The notes beneath the pieces are model-generated. The model was not told the origin of the DNA, searched no databases, and saw only the letters and a program-made list of their open reading frames with translations. DNA of 64,000 bases, taken from assembly GCA_018401385.1 (NCBI GenBank), contig JAGYKZ010000005.1, forward strand, positions 1-64,000, written 5' to 3'. Numbering within the stretch: the first letter of the stretch is position 1; each line of letters begins with the position of its first letter. The DNA comes from Roseicyclus sp. (GTDB taxonomy: Bacteria > Pseudomonadota > Alphaproteobacteria > Rhodobacterales > Rhodobacteraceae). The translations under genes were made by a program, and so were the position numbers. Positions 26,816 to 35,879 of the stretch are shown here, piece by piece.

Positions 26816-27994
26816 ATGGTTTCACGCATCCATAATTTCCCGACCGAAGAATATCATGCGCGCATCGCACAGACCCGTGCGGAGATGCAGGCGCGCGATC
26901 TGGAGTTTATCATCGTCACGGACCCCTCAAACATGGCTTGGCTGACGGGATATGACGGCTGGTCATTTTACGTTCATCAGGCGGTTCTTTTGGGGCAGAA
27001 AGGTGAGCCGATTTGGTGGGGCCGTGCCATGGACGGTCTGGGCGCACTGCGCACGGTCTGGATGTCCGATGATGCCGTGATTGGCTATGATGATACCTAT
27101 GTGCAGAACCCCGAAAAGCACCCGCATGAAACCCTTGCCGCGCTGATCCATGACCATGGCGGCGTGCGGGCGCGCATTGGCGTGGAAATGGATAATTATT
27201 ACTTCTCCGCTTCGGCCTATGCGGCACTTGTCAAAGGCCTTCCTGATGCAGAATTTGTTGATTGCACGGGCCTTGTGAATTGGCAGCGCGCCGTCAAATC
27301 CGAGCAAGAAATCACCTATATGCGCCGCGCCGCTAAAATCGTGGAACGGATGCATGAGGTGATTCTGGAAACGGCCGAGCCTGGAATGCCGAAAAACGCG
27401 CTTGTGGCCGAGATCAGCCGCGCAGGCATTTTGGGTGCAGATGGGCATTGGGGCGATTATCCCGCGATTGTGCCTTTAACCCCATCTGGTGTGGATGCCA
27501 CCGCCCCGCATTTGACATGGGATGACAAACCCATGGCGGCGGGGGAAGCCACATTTTTCGAGATAGCGGGCTGTTATCGCCGCTATCATTGCCCACAATC
27601 GCGCACGCTGTTCTTGGGTGAGCCACCCGAGAAATATCGCCGCGCCGAAGCGGCAGTAATTGAGGCTATCCATGCGGGGCTTGAGCAGGCGAAGCCTGGA
27701 AATTTCTGCGAAGATATCGCCAATGCCTTTAATAAAAAGCTCAATGACATGGGGTTTGAGAAAGACAGCCGTTGTGGATATGCCATTGGCCTGAGCTATC
27801 CGCCCGATTGGGGTGAGCGCACCATGAGCTTTCGGCGCGGGGATCGTTCGGTGTTGAAGCCTGGAATGAGCTTTCATTTCATGCCTGCTTTGTGGTTGGA
27901 TGATGGTGGGCTTGAGATTACCGAGCCGATCCTGATCACCGAGACAGGTGTGGAATGCCTGTCCAACCTACCGCGTGAGGTGTTTGTAAAATGA
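26816..27994 (+). CDS. doeA: Ectoine hydrolase
   Basis: A 392-residue pita-bread-fold protein (M24 superfamily) that opens the ectoine ring to N-acetyl-L-2,4-diaminobutyrate; also called EutD. The family segments WLTGYDGWSFYVHQAV, VEMDNYYFSASAYAAL, GHWGDYPAIVPL and FFEIAGCYRRYHCP are present. Work on Ruegeria EutD showed catalysis through a covalent glutamate without metal; Glu249 in FFEIAG is the likely counterpart. AGGAG precedes the ATG. It is coupled to doeB by an ATGA overlap, consistent with the hydrolase-deacetylase complex. Confidence 0.93.
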   Translation: MVSRIHNFPTEEYHARIAQTRAEMQARDLEFIIVTDPSNMAWLTGYDGWSFYVHQAVLLGQKGEPIWWGRAMDGLGALRTVWMSDDAVIGYDDTYVQNPEKHPHETLAALIHDHGGVRARIGVEMDNYYFSASAYAALVKGLPDAEFVDCTGLVNWQRAVKSEQEITYMRRAAKIVERMHEVILETAEPGMPKNALVAEISRAGILGADGHWGDYPAIVPLTPSGVDATAPHLTWDDKPMAAGEATFFEIAGCYRRYHCPQSRTLFLGEPPEKYRRAEAAVIEAIHAGLEQAKPGNFCEDIANAFNKKLNDMGFEKDSRCGYAIGLSYPPDWGERTMSFRRGDRSVLKPGMSFHFMPALWLDDGGLEITEPILITETGVECLSNLPREVFVK

Positions 27995-28974
27995 CCCCTA
28001 CCATTGCCCTCGATGGCATGGGCAAGGCGCATGGGTTCCTGCGCCTGCCCCATAGCCGCGATGACAGCGCTTGGGGCCATGTGATGATCCCGATTTGCGT
28101 CATTGCCAATGGTCAAGGGCCGACCGTTTTGCTGACGGGTGGCAATCATGGCGATGAATATGAGGGGCCGATTGCCCTACATGATTTGGCGTATCGGCTT
28201 GAGGCGGCTGATGTTGCGGGGCGGGTGATCATCCTGCCGCAGATGAATACCCCCGCCTTCTTGGCGGCACGCCGCACCTCTCCGATTGATGGCGGTAATA
28301 TGAACCGCGCCTTCCCTGGTGATCCGCGCGGGACGGTCACGCAAAAAATCGCGGCATATCTCAATGATGCGATCTTGCCGATGGCGGACGCGGTTCTCGA
28401 TTTTCATTCGGGCGGTAAGACGCTTGATTTCTTGCCCTTCGCGGCAAGTCACGTTCTATCTGATCCGATGCAGGATGCCGCCTGTGCCACGGCCGCGCGT
28501 GCCTTTGGGGCACCCTTTACGGTCAAAATGCTGGAAATTGACGATACAGGAATGTTTGACGGTGCCGTGGAGCGGGCAGGGAAAACCTTTGTCACGACCG
28601 AGCTTGGCGGCGCAGGCATGGCGCGGGCTGAAACCGTGGCCATTGCCAAACGCGGGGTTCGCAATCTGTTGACCCATCTTGGCGTTTTGCGCGGTGCGGT
28701 TGAGCTGCGCGAAAGTCGCTTGTTGGATATGCCTGATGCGGATTGCTTCACCTTCGCGGAAACCAACGGGCTTTATGAAGCATTGATTGATTTGGGCGCG
28801 CCTTTGCGGGCGGGTCAGGCGCTTGCGCGCATTTGGCCCGTTGAGGCCACAGGCAAGCCCCCGCTTGACCTTGTGGCCAAACGCGATGGTCTGCTGGTCG
28901 CCCGCCACGCGCCGGGCCTGATCAAATCAGGGGATTGCGCGGCGGTTGTGGCCGTGGATTTGGGTCTCGCTTAA
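27991..28974 (+). CDS. doeB: N-acetyl-L-2,4-diaminobutyrate deacetylase
   Basis: A 327-residue zinc deacetylase of the AstE/aspartoacylase family, also called EutE. It removes acetate from the doeA product to give 2,4-diaminobutyrate. Zinc-ligand motifs are GGNHGDEYEG (His, Glu) and LDFHSGGKTLDF (His), and ARRTSPIDGGNMNRAFPG is the substrate loop. The released acetate could feed acs elsewhere in this window. The start overlaps the doeA stop. Its end overlaps the convergent small gene by four bases. Confidence 0.93.
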   Translation: MTPTIALDGMGKAHGFLRLPHSRDDSAWGHVMIPICVIANGQGPTVLLTGGNHGDEYEGPIALHDLAYRLEAADVAGRVIILPQMNTPAFLAARRTSPIDGGNMNRAFPGDPRGTVTQKIAAYLNDAILPMADAVLDFHSGGKTLDFLPFAASHVLSDPMQDAACATAARAFGAPFTVKMLEIDDTGMFDGAVERAGKTFVTTELGGAGMARAETVAIAKRGVRNLLTHLGVLRGAVELRESRLLDMPDADCFTFAETNGLYEALIDLGAPLRAGQALARIWPVEATGKPPLDLVAKRDGLLVARHAPGLIKSGDCAAVVAVDLGLA

Positions 28975-29282
28975 TCTGCGTCCTTTGGGTTGGCCAAATC
29001 GGCGAGACGTACAGGGTCGATGCCCCGCTTGGTCAGCTCATAGGCGCTGTAAGACAGCCAGAGCGCAAATTCCCGCCCCTTGCGGATGTCATGGCGATTT
29101 TCGCCATCCTTAAAGGTTTTTGCGATAACTTCGCAGGCTTTCAGCACCACACCGATCAGGTCTGACACCCGAACATCTGGCCAAGTCTCGGCCAACTGAC
29201 GGGCGTCTTCTGTGAAATTGGAGGCGGGACGCATCAGCGCCTCCATCACCGCTTCGAGCAGTTCTTCATCGTCCATCGACAT
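28971..29282 (-). CDS. Conserved-looking small hypothetical protein
   Basis: 103 residues beginning MSMDDEELLEAVMEALMRP. It is probably all-helical and cytoplasmic, with no membrane segment, cysteine pair or known motif that I can name. The coding frame is clean and uses typical codons for the region, and WPDVRVSDLIGVVLKACEVI and EFALWLSYSAYELTKRG look like ordered amphipathic helices. The ATG at 29282 is chosen because upstream in-frame residues look like non-coding translation; 29276 is also possible. It is convergent with doeB, with no operon partner. Confidence 0.6.
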   Translation of the reverse strand: MSMDDEELLEAVMEALMRPASNFTEDARQLAETWPDVRVSDLIGVVLKACEVIAKTFKDGENRHDIRKGREFALWLSYSAYELTKRGIDPVRLADLANPKDAD

Positions 29283-29494
29283 TTGGGGTTCCCCGCGCCA
29301 TGAGATTTTGGTCGGATTCTCCGAGCCATCCCTTCCAAGCTGTCCTTGAAAGCGCATTGGGACGTGCAAATGCCGTGCCGCGTTGCGAAACAAAAGAGCG
29401 CAATTTGAAAAATACTTTCCACGAATTTTGGTTAACTTCGCGCCACAGGCATTTTGCCGTGGCAGCGTTTAAACTGGGGCGCTAGGGTGCGCTT

Positions 29495-31035
29495 ATGTCT
29501 GCGCTGACCTTCTCCTCCGATCAGGCCGAGGCCTTCGATAGTGTCGCTGCCATGCTGGTGGGGCATGGGATTGATATCGAGGGCGAAACGATCACGCCGA
29601 TCAGCGATGGAAAATCGGGTGTTCTTGCGATCACGGGCAAAGCAGGGTCGGGCAAGACGATGTTGTTATCTGCCTTGGTCAAGGCCTTGGACGCGGCGGG
29701 GTCGACCTGATCACGGGCGACTTTGGCCGCGCCCGCCGTAAGGACCGCCGCTCTGCTGCCATTCTCGCGCCCACCAACAAAGCCGCCAGCGTGTTGCGAA
29801 TGCGTGGCGTGCCGGCCACCACGATCCACCGCATTCTGTACACGCCCGTCTATGATCCAGAATTCGAAAAAGTCGCGGAATGGCTGATGGGGCAGGGGGA
29901 GAAGCCCAAGATCGAAGCCCTGAGCGATGCCGCTTTGGAGCGCGCAAAAGCCACCTACGACACCCATAAATCCGTGCCCGCTGCCTTGGCCGCGGCAGGA
30001 TTGCGGGGGTCGGATTTCATCACCGGATGGAAACGGCGAGAGGAGCCTTTGGATATCGGCCTCGTGGATGAGGCCAGTATGTTGGACGATAAGCAATTCG
30101 CCGACCTGCGTGAGATTTTCCCAGCGCTTGTTCTGTTTGGCGATCCCGCGCAATTGGCACCAGTGGGCCAGTCGGGCAAGATGGTGTTCGAGCAGATCCA
30201 TCAAAAATCCGTTTTTTCGCTTGGCCGCATCCACCGCCAAGATGCCGACAACCCGATCTTGGATTTAGCCCATGCCTTGGGGGATCCCGCGCTAGGGTTT
30301 GAGCAATTCGAACGCATGATCGAAGAGGCCGCAGCGCGTGATGACCGCGTGGTGGTCTCGCCGCGCGCCGATAGCGACCTGATGGCGCGAAGCCCCGTTC
30401 TGGTCTGGCGCAATGCCACGCGGGTGCGGTTGATTACGGGTTTTCGATCCGTTCATGCGGCTCCCGCAGATGCGCTCTTGCCTGGTGAGCCGCTGATTTG
30501 TGACGGGATTGAACTGCCGCTAAAGCATCGCAAGAAGCGGATTGACCTTGAGGCACGCGGCCTGATCAAAGGGGCGCAGGTGGTCTATATTGGCGCTGGA
30601 TCAAAGCCTGGATTTTCGCGGCTTCATGTGGTCGGGGCCGAGGCACCACGCCTGTCAGCTGCCTCGATCGTGAAAATCGAACTGCCCGATGAAGAAGAGC
30701 CCTTTATTCCCTATGCGGCCCATATGGGGGCTGCATTTTTGCACGGGGCGGCGGTCACGATCCACAAGGCACAAGGGAGCCAATGGCCGGATGTTCAGGT
30801 TTTTGCGCCTGATCTCTATGCCGCTGCACGGATGGGCCGTGTGGAGGCGGGGCAGGCCTTGTGGAAACGTCTGGCCTATGTGGCCATCACCCGCGCGGAG
30901 AACCGTCTCATTTGGGTGACACGCTATATGCTCTCGAAACCAAAAACCCCGCTTGGCATCGCAGATCTTGAGGTGCCAGTCGCGCCCTTGGTTTTGGAGG
31001 GGTCATCAGGCGCGGATCATGCGGAACAGGGCTGA
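29495..31035 (+). pseudogene. RecD-like helicase / exodeoxyribonuclease V alpha-type ATPase, one frameshift
   Basis: About 514 codons. The N-terminal 70 contain Walker A (ITGKAGSGKTMLLSAL), and the rest includes LAPTNKAASVL, LVDEASMLDD (Walker B), FGDPAQLAPVGQ, TIHKAQGSQWPDV and LAYVAITRAENRLIW, the set of superfamily 1B helicase motifs. The frame breaks once, at GGGG 29698-29701; adding one G restores AAGVDLITGDFGRARRKD and joins both halves perfectly. That is best explained as a run-length error, so the gene is probably intact. No RecB/RecC partners are nearby. The end overlaps the convergent TIGR02186 gene by 30 bases. Confidence 0.85.
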
Positions 31036-31770
31036 GACCAACCATCCAACAGAAATCGCAACGATCAGGGCCAACAGTCCGTAGAGCAGCGGCTGTTCAT
31101 GTGCCAGACGAAAGGCAGCGCGCTCAATGCCGACTTTGCGCACGGCAATTGTGCTTTCATGGACGTTGATGACCCGACCAGCACGGGTCAGGAATATCCG
31201 CACCTTGTAATCGCCTTCGATCAAATTCGCAGGCAGGGCAATGGCGGTTGAAAAAAGCGTGTCCTCGCGCAGATCAACTGTGTTTTCCTTGATTTGATAC
31301 AGCCCATCGTCCATGCGCAATCGCCTTAATGCCTCAAGGAAGCTGCTTGCGTGCTCGGCATCGCCTTGCACATTGCGAAAGGCGCGGGGCAGGGAGATGC
31401 TGTATAAAGCATCTGACACGCCGCTCACCGCCTCGCGATAGGGGGCACTGGTGGCGACAGCGTAAAACGTGGGGGCGGCATCAATCTGGGCCGCCGCACG
31501 GTTGATCCAGATACCTGCAACGCGCTCCTTGCGCCGCATGGTCACGGGGCGGCTTGGTCCCGCTACGGTTACAACCACCGCTAGGGGATTGTCCTGTGCA
31601 ATTGGGGCCTCGCGGCGCACTGCGCCATAGATCAGGATCTCCGACCCCGAAAAATTCGTGGTGATCGAAATTGTGTCGTGGCTAAAGCCCGCAACCACCT
31701 GTTCGGCACGAGTAGATAAGGCGGGCAGAGCGGCACAAACGAAGATCAGGAGCGCGATCAGGTTTCTCAT
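31006..31770 (-). CDS. TIGR02186-family membrane-anchored protein
   Basis: 254 residues. A signal peptide (LIALLIFVCAALPALSTRA), a periplasmic domain of about 200 residues (ISITTNFSGSEILIYGAV, IWINRAAAQIDAAPTFYAVA) and a C-terminal membrane anchor (LLYGLLALIVAISVGWLVSAL) are visible. The family is known in alphaproteobacteria beside TauE/SafE-type exporters, as here with an ATGA overlap, so it probably serves the exporter. The biochemical role is unknown. Confidence 0.87.
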   Translation of the reverse strand: MRNLIALLIFVCAALPALSTRAEQVVAGFSHDTISITTNFSGSEILIYGAVRREAPIAQDNPLAVVVTVAGPSRPVTMRRKERVAGIWINRAAAQIDAAPTFYAVATSAPYREAVSGVSDALYSISLPRAFRNVQGDAEHASSFLEALRRLRMDDGLYQIKENTVDLREDTLFSTAIALPANLIEGDYKVRIFLTRAGRVINVHESTIAVRKVGIERAAFRLAHEQPLLYGLLALIVAISVGWLVSALFRMIRA

Positions 31771-32690
31771 TGGCCCGCCCTCCCTGCGTGATAGGAGATG
31801 GAGTAAAGTTCGGACGGCTCAACAAGCAGATCAAAGGCCAGTTTCAAACACACCGCCAGAACCAAGCTGGCAAGAAGGATGCGCAATTGTTCGGCCCGCA
31901 GCTTCGTGCCGATCTGGGTCCCGATTTGCGCGCCAATCGCGCCGCCGACCAACAGCACAATGGCCAAGATGATATCGACCGTCTGGTTTGTCACAGCGTG
32001 CATGACCGTGGCAAATCCCGTAACAAAAATGATTTGAAACAGGGATGTGCCAACCACCACCTTGGTGGGCATTCCAAGAAGATAGATCATCACGGGCACC
32101 ATGATAAAGCCCCCGCCAACACCCATGATGGCGGCCAGAAGCCCAACCAACACCCCTGCAAGCAATGGGGGGATGACGGAGATATAAAGTCCAGAAACCC
32201 GAAATTTCATTTTGAACGGCAGTGCGTGCACCCAATTGTGCCTCCGCCGCGCGGGTGGTGCGCCACGATTGGTTTTGCGCAAGGCGCGCAGGCTTTCGAC
32301 AAACATGATGCTGCCGATAATGCCGAGGAAAAGAACATAGGCGAGCTGCACCACCAGATCGACTTGTCCCATCGCGCGCAGGGTGGCAAAGATCTGCACC
32401 CCAGCCCCCGCGCCAATCAGACCGCCGATCAGCAAGACGACACCCATTCGAAGGTCCACTGTCCGCCGCTTGAGATGGGCCATCACGCCAGAAACGGAGG
32501 AGGCCACCACTTGGCTGGCCGATGTCGCCACTGCGACCGCAGGCGGGATGCCGATGAAAAACAGCAAAGGCGTGATCAGGAAACCGCCACCCACACCAAA
32601 CATTCCCGATAGAATACCGACCAAGCCACCGATGCCAAATATGGCAAAAGCGTCTACACTGACTTCGGCAATGGGCAGGTAAATTTGCAT
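31767..32690 (-). CDS. TauE/SafE-family anion exporter
   Basis: A 307-residue inner-membrane protein with about eight hydrophobic segments and the two glycine-rich repeats of the family (GGLVGILSGMFGVGGGFLITP near the N-terminus, GLLAAIMGVGGGFIMVPVMIYLLG in the second half). TauE/SafE proteins are thought to move sulfite, sulfoacetate or related sulfur anions outward. The substrate cannot be assigned. The start codon is two bases from a 32-base inverted repeat, and no ribosome site is evident. It is followed in overlap by its TIGR02186 partner. Confidence 0.9.
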   Translation of the reverse strand: MQIYLPIAEVSVDAFAIFGIGGLVGILSGMFGVGGGFLITPLLFFIGIPPAVAVATSASQVVASSVSGVMAHLKRRTVDLRMGVVLLIGGLIGAGAGVQIFATLRAMGQVDLVVQLAYVLFLGIIGSIMFVESLRALRKTNRGAPPARRRHNWVHALPFKMKFRVSGLYISVIPPLLAGVLVGLLAAIMGVGGGFIMVPVMIYLLGMPTKVVVGTSLFQIIFVTGFATVMHAVTNQTVDIILAIVLLVGGAIGAQIGTQIGTKLRAEQLRILLASLVLAVCLKLAFDLLVEPSELYSISYHAGRAGQ

Positions 32691-32691
32691 A

Positions 32692-32723
32692 TAACGGGGC
32701 CGCTTGTCGCTTATACCCCGTTA
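32692..32723. repeat. Inverted repeat over the tauE leader
   Basis: TAACGGGG and CCCCGTTA, perfect 8-base arms with a 16-base spacer, lie directly before the tauE ATG and fill most of the 59-base gap after the nucleoside phosphorylase gene. It may be an operator, or a leader hairpin affecting translation. Confidence 0.4.
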
Positions 32724-32749
32724 CAGCATAGCCAGACCGCGGGGAAAAG

Positions 32750-33562
32750 TTAAATTTCTTTGACGCTTCCGAGGGCGTGTCGCAAAATTGCTTCGAATTT
32801 CCGCGCACCACTCGGGGCCATGGCCTTTGTGTGTGCATGGCTGATTGCTTCGTCTGAGAGGCCTGCTGCCATATTCGTGATGATAGAAACAGCCGCCACC
32901 TCCAATCCCAGAAAGCGACACAGGATCGCTTCGGGCACGGTGGACATTCCGACCGCATCCGCACCAAGGACGCGCATGGCGCGGATTTCGGCTGGGGTCT
33001 CGAATGAGGGACCAGAAAACCACGCATAAACCCCCTCAGGCAGTGCAATGCCCAAAGTTTCTGCGCAATCACGTAATGTTTGGCGCAACGTGGGATCATA
33101 CGCATCCACCATGGAGACAAAGCGTGTGTCATCCGCAATACCAATCAACGGGTTTTGGCCAGAAAAATTGATGTGATCGCGGATCAGCATCAGATCCCCA
33201 GGTTGCACAGCGGGCGAAAGCGACCCCGCGGCATTGGTCAATAATACACGCCTGCCACCAAGCGCTTTGAACACCGCCAAAGGCAGGTGCATCGCATCGG
33301 CTTGGCCTGTCTCGTAGTAATGGCTGCGACCACCAAAGATCAGAACACGGCGGCCCTCAAGCTGTCCGATGGCCAGATAGGGCACATGGCCCGAAACGCC
33401 CGCATCGGGGAAACCTGCAAGGTCAGCGTAAGCGATCTTCACCCCATCCACCAGATCCACCAGATGGCCAAGACCAGACCCCAGAACAAGGCCCAATTCG
33501 GGCGGGGTTTCGCCCGCAATGGATTGGATATGCGCGGTGAGCGCCGCAATCATGTCTTCCAT
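32750..33562 (-). CDS. Purine-nucleoside phosphorylase (trimeric type)
   Basis: A 270-residue phosphorylase splitting purine nucleosides with phosphate to base and ribose 1-phosphate. Phosphate site GSGLGHLVD, FGGRSHYYETGQ, base-pocket LLTNAAGSLS, SGPSFETPAEIRAM and GMSTVPEAI are all present, the pattern of PunA/XapA-type enzymes. Length is normal for the family. The ATG at 33562 is taken; an internal one at 33553 is possible. It lies between the broken tsaB/rimI pair and tauE, on the same strand as both. Confidence 0.93.
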   Translation of the reverse strand: MEDMIAALTAHIQSIAGETPPELGLVLGSGLGHLVDLVDGVKIAYADLAGFPDAGVSGHVPYLAIGQLEGRRVLIFGGRSHYYETGQADAMHLPLAVFKALGGRRVLLTNAAGSLSPAVQPGDLMLIRDHINFSGQNPLIGIADDTRFVSMVDAYDPTLRQTLRDCAETLGIALPEGVYAWFSGPSFETPAEIRAMRVLGADAVGMSTVPEAILCRFLGLEVAAVSIITNMAAGLSDEAISHAHTKAMAPSGARKFEAILRHALGSVKEI

Positions 33563-33638
33563 GCTCTATGGCTCCATCAACGGTTTGACACGACCCATGA
33601 GGTCGGCGACAGGGACCGAATATAGGTCAGGTCTTGCG

Positions 33639-34052
33639 TCAATAAAACAATGTCTTGGCCAGAAGGATCGCATCGCCATAGCCGCCGTTGTTGTAACGGT
33701 AATAGTTCTTGCGCAATCCCGTTTCGTCAAACCCCGCCGCTGCATAAAGGGCGCGGGCGGCATGGTTGCTGCTGTCCACTTCCAAGAAAATATCTTCGAC
33801 CCTTGCGCTGCGCGCTTGTGCAAGCACCGCATCTAGCAAGGCCCGACCATGGCCTTGGCGCTGCATTTCAGGTGCAATCGCAATGGTCAAAATTTCCGCT
33901 TCTGGTGCCACGATCCGCAGGGCCGCAAAACCGTGTGGATGATCACAGATCACCATATTGCGCGTCTGAAGCAGGTCTCGGAAATCGCTTAAAGACCACG
34001 CACCGCCTTTGGCAAATGCACGTGCGTGAAGGGCGGCCCATCTGCGCGGCAT
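33639..34052 (-). CDS. rimI: Ribosomal-protein-alanine N-acetyltransferase RimI-like
   Basis: A 137-residue GNAT acetyltransferase. The acetyl-CoA loop is IAIAPEMQRQGHGRALLDAV, and DIFLEVDSSNHAARALYAAAGF and RKNYYRYNNGGYGDAILL match RimI. In E. coli RimI acetylates the N-terminus of ribosomal protein S18. It directly follows tsaB, the common order in alphaproteobacteria. The ATG at 34052 is close to where tsaB should end; upstream sequence is disturbed, so a slightly longer start is possible. Confidence 0.88.
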   Translation of the reverse strand: MPRRWAALHARAFAKGGAWSLSDFRDLLQTRNMVICDHPHGFAALRIVAPEAEILTIAIAPEMQRQGHGRALLDAVLAQARSARVEDIFLEVDSSNHAARALYAAAGFDETGLRKNYYRYNNGGYGDAILLAKTLFY

Positions 34053-34694
34053 CGCGGCTCACAGTAGGGTGGCCCGTAATCGCGCGCGCAGGTCGCCGCA
34101 TCCGCCGCGCGTAAATACAGGGGCGCGGGGCGCGGCCGATCACCGCCACGGGCCAGTTTCGCCTGTGCGATATGGGCAATGGCCTGCTGCGATCATAAAG
34201 GCTTCGGCACAGCGTCTGCGTGCCATAAGGCTGCGGCCTCTGCGCTCAGGTTGCCCGGGCGACACGCGCAATGTCTGACAGGTCGCAAAGCCCGCCCCAT
34301 GGCAGCAAGCGGGGCGGAACTGGACCATCTGCGTCAAACTGTTGGAGATATACATCACCGGCGGGCATCTTCGACCACGGTCACGGGACGATCGACCCCA
34401 TAGCTGCGGGCTTCAAAATGTTGGACCCAAAGGGCGGGTTTGCCAAGCGCCAAGGCAAACCCCGCGCCGTGGACACAGCGATGCGAAGGCCTGTGAAATG
34501 CCGGCAATCCCAAAGCGCCGATCAGGATCAATATCGGACGCGCTTTTTGCCTGCCTCGTGCATCCAGCTCATCCACCAAGGGCATCAGGCGCTCTGCCTG
34601 ACCCTTTGTCAGGTTCAAGGCGCGCGGCCAACCTGCGAGTCCCCATCGAGGCCGCGCAATGCGCGGCCGATGTATCTATGCTAAGGCAAAGCAA
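34053..34694 (-). pseudogene. tsaB: tRNA threonylcarbamoyladenosine protein TsaB, frameshifted
   Basis: TsaB is a partner of TsaD in making t6A in tRNA. Pieces are visible in different frames: LSIDTSAAHCAA at the N-terminus (from a possible TTG at 34694), then LTKGQAERLMPLVDELDA, then GLALALGKPA-like and VQHFEA segments, and PLYLRAADAA near the C-terminus. At least three frame changes occur in 600 bases. The exact end is unclear and probably meets rimI. Since t6A synthesis is normally essential, this is either a sequence error or a second copy exists. Confidence 0.75.
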
Positions 34695-34700
34695 GGGTGA

Positions 34701-35264
34701 TCAGACCGTCACAGGGCGCACTTCCACCACTTCGGGGATGTAATGGCGCAACAGGTTCTCGATGCCCATCTTGAGCGTCAAAGTCGATGAGGGGCAACCC
34801 GCACAAGCACCCTGCATATGCAGATAGACCACGCCGCGATCAAAGCCGTGGAAGGTGATGTCACCGCCATCTTGTGCCACGGCGGGGCGCACACGGGTGT
34901 CGAGCAATTCCTTAATTTGGCCAACAATCTCAGCATCCTCACCGGTATGTTCGGCATGGCCGCCTGTGGCGGTCGCCTCCTCACCCATGACGGGTGCGCC
35001 AGATTGGAAATGCTCCATAATCGCGCCAAGAAGGGCGGGTTTGATATGGTCCCATTCGACAGTTTCTGCTTTGGTGACGGTCACAAAATCCGTGCCAAAA
35101 AACACCGCCGTCACGCCCTCAACACCAAAAATGCGGGCGGCGAGGGGTGATTTATCGGCAGTGTCGCGCGATGGAAAATCAGCCGTGCCCATATCCAGCA
35201 CAGTTTGCCCCGGCAAAAACTTGAGCGTGGCTGGGTTTGGTGTCGATTCTGTTTGAATGAACAT
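34701..35264 (-). CDS. NfuA/NifU-type iron-sulfur scaffold protein
   Basis: 187 residues. The N-terminal Nfu domain begins MFIQTESTPNPATLKFLPG and the C-terminal NifU domain carries the cluster-binding CAGCPSS. It carries an Fe-S cluster to target enzymes in the cytosol. The ATG at 35264 is chosen because GGAG lies eight bases ahead; the ATG two codons earlier would be too close to that site. It is upstream of tsaB with a six-base gap. Confidence 0.94.
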   Translation of the reverse strand: MFIQTESTPNPATLKFLPGQTVLDMGTADFPSRDTADKSPLAARIFGVEGVTAVFFGTDFVTVTKAETVEWDHIKPALLGAIMEHFQSGAPVMGEEATATGGHAEHTGEDAEIVGQIKELLDTRVRPAVAQDGGDITFHGFDRGVVYLHMQGACAGCPSSTLTLKMGIENLLRHYIPEVVEVRPVTV

Positions 35265-35350
35265 GAGCATATCTCCTGCGCGCAATCCTACGCCAGATAT
35301 GCGCCCCGATGGGGCAGAAGTCAAGTTTTAGAACAATTCTAAAAATGCGA

Positions 35351-35806
35351 TTATGTGATCTGCTCAAGCTGCTCTTTGGTCAATTCACCGGGGACAATGG
35401 TGATCGGGGCGGGTAAGCTGCCCGCCTGTTTGCTCAATTGCGTGACCAGCGGCCCAGGCCCGCCCTTGTCTGATCCTGCCCCGAGCACGAGGACGCCAAT
35501 TTGCGGATCGGCGTGAATATGGGCAAGGATTTCCTGAACAGGTTCCCCCTCACGGATTGCAAGGCTGGGGTCTATGCCTTGCCGGTCGCGCATCCATTTT
35601 GCGAACACCTCGAAATGTGCTTCGATCCGTTCGCGGGCTTCGGCCCGCATCAAGTCCCCAATACCGATCCAATGTTGAAATTCTTCGGGTGGGATGATCG
35701 AGAGAATCTCAACTGCGCCACCCGTGTTAGCGGCGCGCATGGCCGCAAAGCGCATGGCGTTGAGACATTCACGCGTATCATCAAGGACAACCAGAAATTT
35801 CCGCAT
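35351..35806 (-). CDS. Universal stress protein family
   Basis: A 151-residue UspA-fold protein, starting MRKFLVVLDDTRECLNAMRF. The ATP-binding pattern is near the end (VLVLGAGSDKGGPGPLVTQL, then SLPAPITIVPG), close to the usual Gx2Gx9G(S/T). It is probably cytosolic, with an unknown target. The ATG at 35806 is preferred over 35830 because the Usp fold begins there. Confidence 0.88.
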   Translation of the reverse strand: MRKFLVVLDDTRECLNAMRFAAMRAANTGGAVEILSIIPPEEFQHWIGIGDLMRAEARERIEAHFEVFAKWMRDRQGIDPSLAIREGEPVQEILAHIHADPQIGVLVLGAGSDKGGPGPLVTQLSKQAGSLPAPITIVPGELTKEQLEQIT

Positions 35807-35879
35807 ATCCCGCTCCCTTATCACCGCCAAGAAGGATGCGCATTCGCGCGGCGCATTTCAACAAGAAAGCACGCACAAC

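Noticed and set aside
29690-29710. Programmed ribosomal frameshift in the RecD-like gene
   Set aside because: No slippery heptamer or stimulatory structure; a missing G in a G-run explains it more simply.
31831-33144. 437-codon minus-strand frame over tauE and the nucleoside phosphorylase
   Set aside because: Frame-shifted shadow of two well-supported genes on the same strand.
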